Positions 58,611 to 64,000 of a stretch of DNA of 64,000 nucleotides are shown piece after piece. The stretch comes from Rhyacophila brunnea (Eukaryota > Arthropoda > Insecta > Trichoptera > Rhyacophilidae), in assembly GCA_022495005.1 (NCBI GenBank), contig JAGYXB010001067.1, positions 682,001 through 746,000 of the forward strand, given 5' to 3'. The notes beneath the pieces are model-generated. The model searched no databases and was not told where the DNA came from. It was given only the letters and a program-made list of their open reading frames with translations. Every line of letters starts with the position of its first letter. Position 1 is the first letter of the stretch. The translations under genes were made by a program, and so were the position numbers.

Positions 58611-58634
58611 CAATAGCCAATAGCCGCCCTAAAA

Positions 58635-58772
58635 GCCGCTGAATTGACTGGTAACTGAACTGGTAAAGTTCGGTGGAAATACGTGGCAGCGAACGACACA
58701 GGACCGAGAGAGTTGGAGAAAGCTTGGGGAGGTCTTCATCCAGCAGTGGATTGACCCGGCTGATGATGACAT
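58635..58772 (+). mobile_element. LINE 3' tail fragment
   Basis: GGTGGAAATACGTGGCAGCG, then GGGGAGGTCTTCATCCAGCA, GTGGATTGACCCGGCTGATGATGAC. Same 3' end as 41.2 kb. Confidence 0.65.
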
Positions 58773-58847
58773 GAATATAATGACAATGTGAAAACAGCGA
58801 TTACCTATTATCAATGTAGAAACGGATTACGCGTCGGCTTAAAATGG

Positions 58848-59055
58848 CGTGGGTCCTAGGTTAAAATCATAGGTTTGGTAAATACACAATAGTTTTTCAA
58901 TTTGTAGTCAGAGTGTGGACTTAATATGTTGAGCAAGTGGGTAACATTCATTTCAGGTTTAAAAAATAATCTGTTAATATAAACCTCCACATTGTAGAGG
59001 CCCATATGATCATATTAAGATTTGGAGACGGTCAGAAGAATAATTTAGTACACGA
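58848..59055 (+). repeat. tRNA-derived SINE, copy 3
   Basis: A degenerate B-box region (GTCCTAGGTTAAAATCATAGG), then the shared body TTGAGCAAGTGGGTAACATTC and the CCTCCAC...GTAGAGG hairpin, ending near GGTCAGAAGAATAATTTAG. Opposite in orientation to copies 1 and 2. Confidence 0.7.
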
Positions 59056-59231
59056 AACTTAAGATTTAAGTAACCGTGATAATATGATGCTGTTGACTTT
59101 ATAACCACACGGTTCTATCAGTTTGTGGATTACGAATTATTTCGTGGTGACTAGTGAATAGCCATAAACAGAATATTACTCTTACCTTGATGATTCTGTT
59201 CAATATGCACGAAAACGTTTGAGGACTGGCT

Positions 59232-59265
59232 GCTTACCTGTAAATAAAAGAAATCAAATAATTAG
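59232..59265 (-). promoter_or_regulatory. Candidate recursive (ratchet) splice site
   Basis: On the minus strand: CTAAT branch-point-like motif, TTTGATTTCTTTTATTTACAG and immediately GTAAGC. The same architecture and strand as 16.63 kb, with unrelated flanks. Predicted by motif only. Confidence 0.5.
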
Positions 59266-59298
59266 CGATACTTCGGCCATATTTTTGACATTTATAAG

Positions 59299-59851
59299 TA
59301 GAGTTGAGTTTCGGGAATTTCCCGACGGAAATTCTCTCGAGAAATTTTCGAGATTTTCCATGCCGAATCTCGAGAATTGAAATTTTTAACATTTCGGGAA
59401 ATCTCGGATCTCGAGAATCTTTTCTCGGGATTCGGGTTTTCTTTATTATTAAATATTAATTGAAAAAACGATTTTCTATATTAAAAAAGTGGACACAAAA
59501 CTTTTAAAGACTGATCGGGGCATTTTACACAATTAAGCTAACGTGGACCCAAAATGAGTGCAATTTGTGCAACATCAGGGAATTTTGTGTCTCAAAAGCG
59601 TATGCGATTGTCAGATGCAGCGATTGACAGTCTGTGTTTTTTGAAATTCCATTTTAATAAGTAATGTTATTATTTATTTTTGTTTTCCTATTTCTATTTT
59701 GTATTTTTTTGGAATTTGTCTGTTTTTACACTGATTTTAGGATTTTTACATTTTTTTTTAAATTTCCCGATATCTCGAGAATTCCCGAGAATTCTTTTCT
59801 GGAAATCCCGAATCTCGAGATTCAGATTTTCTCGGGAAATACCCAACTCTA
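59299..59851. mobile_element. hAT-like element rich in TCTCGAGA
   Basis: TAGAGTTGAGTTTCGGGAA at the left is inverted as TTTCCCGAG...ACCCAACTCTA at the right. Flanking octamers TTTATAAG and CTTATAGG agree at six of eight positions. TCTCGAGA or CTCGAGA occurs many times on both sides, so the subterminal regions are themselves palindrome-rich. The centre is AT-rich with no transposase. Confidence 0.7.
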
Positions 59852-59859
59852 CTTATAGG

Positions 59860-61245
59860 TATATTATTTATCCCAGGTTATAAAAGTCTGAAGAAGATTA
59901 TCTTAGATACGCAGCCTCCGCAAATTCAAATTCAAATTGATTTATTTTTTTACATATCGTGAACATCACAAATTACAAACTTAAGACGTTAACAACATGA
60001 CATTTAAAAACAAAGAAACAGTGTAAAGAAGAAATAAACATAATATGCAGTATCACAAAAACAGTATAAAAAGTAAAGTAAAAGGTACAACATTATAAAA
60101 GGTGGCACCGAAAAAAAAGAAATCACACATTTTCCCAAGAAATCCGTTTCGAAATGAAAATGTCAATATCTTAATTAGTGAACATCTGTATCATGCATCG
60201 TACAGATTTTGGCTCGCTAGCTTTAGATCAGGTCAATACTACCGCTACTTGGATTCAGAATGACCCGTTTGAACCGAAGAAATTGTATTTGAAGTATCTT
60301 GGATAGGTACTTAAAATACTTGCACAGAGAAAGTTCGCTTTTTGAATATTTCGTAAAGTTTAAACGATATCGAGATGGCTTTATAAAAATTCTCATTTGT
60401 CGGAGTTCTAGTAGAGAAGATACTAGCAAACAGAAGCAAGTAAGTACTCAATTAAAAACAATCGTAAAACTTTGGTACTTCATCGGTTAAGTCGATGCTC
60501 CTCAGATATTATAGGATGGAGTTTAAAAGATTTTCAATACACACAACGTATACTCGAACTTTGCCAAGCTATAAGTACATATTAATTGAAATAAAAAATA
60601 ATTTTACTTTAGTTCAAATAATAATATTATATGTATTTTGTACCTCTTCGCTCTTTTGTAGTTGTTCATCTTTGTGTCGATGTACAGCCAAAGAAATTAA
60701 AACAATCCTCATACAAATGGAGCTTAAATAAACAGAATTGAAGGGAAAAAATACCCCTCGTCCAGTGACGTCCCAAGACAAAATGCCGCTCATTTTTATA
60801 CCGTATTTTTTATCATCCTACACCAATATCTAAGAAATGTGTTGTATGGATACATTACTAACAAAATACCACTAAATCTAATTTAAATGCCATCTCTGCT
60901 TCAATAGACAAATATTGCGAGCCCACAGTTCCAGATAGGTACATTTTAAAATACATGTACAACTTCCAAAACTCGCGAGTGACTTGCAAAATATTTGGAT
61001 AAGTTTGAAATTAGATAAGTATGTACTTACCTACAATTTGCAAATATGCGCATGTCATTGCTGATCACCAAGGATGCGACGTCCATGGACAACGGAAGTA
61101 AACTAGACATCGCGAACCCGATAAAAATACAGTCCTGTTAAACCTTTTATTTCCAACATCACTTTGTTTCCAACCAGTGAGCTGATTTTTAATGGAATGA
61201 TATTTCCGTTATTACTAAGTTTATGTAGCTATTTCTATACATACC
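59860..61245. other. Non-coding interval
   Basis: No gene recognised. ATTCAAATTCAAATTGATTTATTT at ~59925 resembles a LINE 3' UTR motif but could not be assigned. Confidence 0.35.
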
Positions 61246-61247
61246 TA

Positions 61248-61399
61248 TTGTACGGCAACATCTTCTTGGCTACGCTTCTAGGCGCTGCTGACTACTAAAT
61301 GGGAGGAGCTTGTTAATTTATAATGGAATTCCGGGTAAAAATGGGCGGAGCATGTTAGTTCACAGTTTAACACGTAGCCAAAAAGATGTTGTTGTACAA
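61248..61399. mobile_element. 152-bp TA-flanked MITE, copy 2
   Basis: TTGTACGGCAACATCTTCTT at the left is inverted as AAGATGTTGTTGTACAA at the right, between TA (61246-61247) and TA (61400-61401). Reverse-oriented relative to 54407-54559, with GGAGGAGCTTGTTAATT and GGGCGGAGCATGTTAGTTC. Confidence 0.85.
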
Positions 61400-61401
61400 T
61401 A

Positions 61402-62094
61402 ATGATTCTCCTCGATTTGCCGCCCTTCGGGTAACTGCCGCCCCCAAGCGACGCTCAATCTGCCTACCCCCACGGGACGTCACTGCCCTCGTCTATTAAT
61501 TACTACTGACGACAAGTGACTTCATGTTACAGGTTCATTTTAAAATAACTTGACATTCCATTATAATTTAAGATTTTTTTCTATTATTTAATTAGGTACA
61601 TAATATATTATATGATTTAATGTGCGGATTTTCAAAATAAGCCTTGAATACATACTTAAATTCACAAGATTGGATAGTGTGTAATAATTAAATTCGGCTT
61701 CAATTTGCAATTTCACGAATCTCACACATTGCCTTATCAAAGGAGACATTTGAATATAAAATTTAGCTATAAATACATGTGAAAGTATACGATATTATGG
61801 AGGCAGCCAAAATCAAAACATTGACAGATCTTTTTAAGATGAATGATCACTTAAAATACTAAAAAATGCGAATGTAGGTTATGTGAAATAAACAGGCTTC
61901 AATTCGGAACGTGAGCCGCGATTTTGTTTTTGGTGCTGCCAAAAGAAGAATCGAAAATCGAACTACCTTCAATATTCCTAATACGGAATATGCATAAGAC
62001 TCCTTCTATCTACGTGTACCAATGAAATTGCGGGAGACCAGTTGATAAATGTTGCCATAAAAGTTCCGGAGGATACCGTCATCTTTATATCATC
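61402..62094. other. Non-coding interval
   Basis: Nothing recognised. Confidence 0.4.
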
Positions 62095-62355
62095 AATATA
62101 GAACACACTATTAAATATAATTCCGATAGGCTATACCTCAATACACTATATTTTGACGCAGGCTTTTTAATGTGTGTGTCCTAAGAAAATTAACCACACA
62201 TTACAGACGTGCAATAGTATGGGTTGCAACCTTCAAATACACCAATATTGAATGAGCGTCAGTGGATAAGCCGAGATCCTAGCGGACCCGAGATCGGTTG
62301 CCTGTTACTCCACACAAGTTAGTTATTTCAGTTCCCATTATTTCTGAGTTCCAGT
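62095..62355 (+). repeat. Dispersed repeat matching 30985-31285
   Basis: AAATATAATTCCGAT, AATACACTA.A.TTTGA, GTGCAATAGT, ACACCAATATTGAAT and TTCCCATTATTTCTGAGTTCC occur in the order of the 31-kb copy. Confidence 0.75.
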
Positions 62356-62477
62356 TTAAAATATTGTGATATATTGCGACTATTTTGTATTATCGGAAGT
62401 TATGTCAAGGTGGTAACCTGATGGAGTCTGATGGATAAGCTGGCAAATGTCGATGAGGTGAGGTGAAATGAGGTCAA

Positions 62478-62547
62478 CTATTAAGATCCGACATAAATAG
62501 TGCACACTAAAGATTGTCAGTCATACGTATTTGTTTTCATTGCAGAT
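62478..62547 (+). repeat. Dispersed repeat matching 39.7 kb (inverted there)
   Basis: CTATTAAGATCCGACATAAATAG, CACTAAAG and TACGTATTTGTTTTCATTG match the reverse complement of 39664-39745. Confidence 0.65.
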
Positions 62548-62639
62548 ATTGTTGGTTAGTTTTTAAAATTCAATTAAACCTAGCGTAAGACACAAGTGTA
62601 CGTAATAATTCGCCAGGCACATAAATAGCCGAATCAGAT

Positions 62640-62850
62640 TCAATTCATGGTGCGAAGTGCTGGTGGAAGACCACAAAGGAAACTAATTATTGATAATAAG
62701 GTAGATGACGAAATGGCAATGAGCCGGACATGTATTTTTGTGAGTGGATTACCACAGGAAAAAAACAATTATACAGTGGTACACAAGGGTAACTAAGCAA
62801 TAGCGAAGAAGCTCTTCGTCCATCAGTGGATCGGCCCCGACGAACTAAGA
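62640..62850 (+). mobile_element. LINE 3' tail fragment
   Basis: GGTGGAAGACCACAAAGGAA near the start (a G.RP..RW-like remnant), then GCGAAGAAGCTCTTCGTCCA, TCAGTGGATCGGCCCCGACGA. Degenerate version of the tails at 41.2 and 58.7 kb. Confidence 0.55.
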
Positions 62851-63689
62851 TGTAACTATTGTAAGAAAAATGAATTATTCAGTCTAATTATTGCTGACTC
62901 AATAAAATTGATGTATTCATATTGCCGACTTGTTTGCTGATCTAATATTTATTACTTACTGTTGACATCTGATCGCGTGAATTGAAAGTTAATTGTGATG
63001 GGTCAGTTGTAAGGTTTGATTAACTATCACTTGTCCGTCCTATAAGTTAAGTACATACGATATAGTGTTACACCATGGGGGAGCTATTAATGGACTAAAG
63101 AAGCCAGACTGGAACATGGCATCGTTTTTTACTAGGACTCAATCGGATCAAACTCATTAATTACTAAGTAGACTTCACTCGACTGGAATGGGCTTAAAAA
63201 TTGTGTTCCTGCACAGGTACGTTTAACAATTATTATTGATCAAACAGAACACTATCCAGGAGAAAATGCCGTGTGAATTGGACATTCGTTTGTCGATTTA
63301 AATATATTCCGCAAATACTAGTTTTAATAGTTCTACAATTTTGACCTGTGAGTAATGAGTCGCATGGCCTTATATGACATTATATTGTCGCAAACATTAT
63401 AATGACATCGGAGAGATGTCTCTGAACACTATTTATATAGGTATCGATAAATCTTTCGAGAAGTAAATATAATATATTACATCAGAATAATATTTGCAAT
63501 TGATGATGAAGCGAGACAGCGCTTATATTGAGGGATTTTTTTCTAAAAAGGAAGTAAATTAGTTGGTTGGGCCAATTGTGGTCATTTTTCCAACCTACCT
63601 CAATACTCAGATATAGTCACAAGACCAGGCAACCAGCAGTCACGGATCATGAGTCGACCGTGATTAAGTTACATTCAGTTACATGAAAA
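62851..63689. other. Non-coding interval
   Basis: Nothing recognised. Confidence 0.4.
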
Positions 63690-63694
63690 CAGCG

Positions 63695-63775
63695 GATGCG
63701 CCTCGACCCCCCCCCCCCTAGATCCGTAATCCATCAGCATCTTCAAATTACAGTCCACACCAAAAAGCGCAACCA
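63695..63775 (-). repeat. Repeat with an oligo-G run, copy 2
   Basis: Reverse complement of 44984-45062: a run of 13 C, then TAGATCCGTAATCCA, CAGCATCTTCAAAT and AAAAAGCGCAACCAAT. Confidence 0.8.
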
Positions 63776-64000
63776 ATAGTTTTTTTAATTATACATATAT
63801 ATGTATCAGCAGCGTGCTGTTAATAGCTATGGTATTTACTTGGCTGCCACCGCTGGTGATAATCTAAAAATATACCTACACACATTATATTTTTAATATT
63901 ATTTTATGTTTAAATATTGTTAAACCTTTATCACTCGTTATGACTAGAAAGCTTATTACAAATTTGTAGTTTAACGTCAATCAATAACGATTTAAGTTCG

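Noticed and set aside
1..64000. CRISPR arrays, operons, rRNA genes, LTR retrotransposons
   Set aside because: None seen; the repeats present are transposon ends and dispersed elements of a eukaryotic genome.

Overview
This is an AT-rich, gene-poor stretch of an arthropod, most likely insect, nuclear genome. The evidence is short (TTAGG)n telomere-type tracts, mariner, hAT, pogo and piggyBac-type DNA transposon remains, an R1-clade LINE, a gag of jockey type, RTE-type LINE 3' fragments and tRNA-headed SINEs. The insect order cannot be fixed from the sequence. No intact host protein-coding exon was recognised. Every long coding region found is a transposon gene, and all of them carry frameshifts or stops.

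Layout. 0-8.3 kb: a GC-richer block bracketed by an inverted repeat (548-616 / 8189-8239) with TTAGG tracts just inside both arms. Within it, a minus-strand gag (5919 down to 2151) is split by a plus-strand, 5'-truncated R1-clade LINE (2321-4394) flanked by a 13-bp target-site duplication. A GGCGGAGG-type tandem array and a 483-bp hAT-type MITE (8-bp TSD, internal 63-bp satellite) follow. 8.3-24 kb: AT-rich non-coding DNA with hAT, SINE and MITE insertions, plus a fold-back retroposon at 23.1 kb. 24.5-30.6 kb: two decayed mariner elements in opposite orientation, an RTE-like fragment with a 14-bp TSD and a TTAA-flanked MITE. 30.6-51.7 kb: dispersed repeats, a second and larger fold-back retroposon (33.2-33.9 kb), two fold-back units carrying tRNA-like sequences (37.1 and 47.6 kb), a hAT element with part of its transposase (38.6-39.6 kb), RTE-like tails and a GC-rich spot at 47.2 kb. 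51.7-54.1 kb: a 2.3-kb pogo/Tigger-like element with a SINE inside. 54-64 kb: more MITEs, hAT and LINE/SINE fragments.

Two minus-strand sites, at 16.63 and 59.24 kb, each have a branch-point-like CTAAT, a pyrimidine-rich tract, ACAG and then GTAAGC with no gap. This is the arrangement of recursive ('ratchet') splice sites. Together with the lack of host exons, they suggest that much of the window is one very long intron of a minus-strand gene whose exons lie outside. That is inference.

The most unusual structures are these putative ratchet sites, the fold-back retroposon family (12-bp TSDs, A-rich end, palindromic arms with a conserved GGACGAAACCGGTC core), and the tRNA-bearing fold-back units. 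Boundaries given with TSDs were read directly from the sequence. Other repeat boundaries are approximate.
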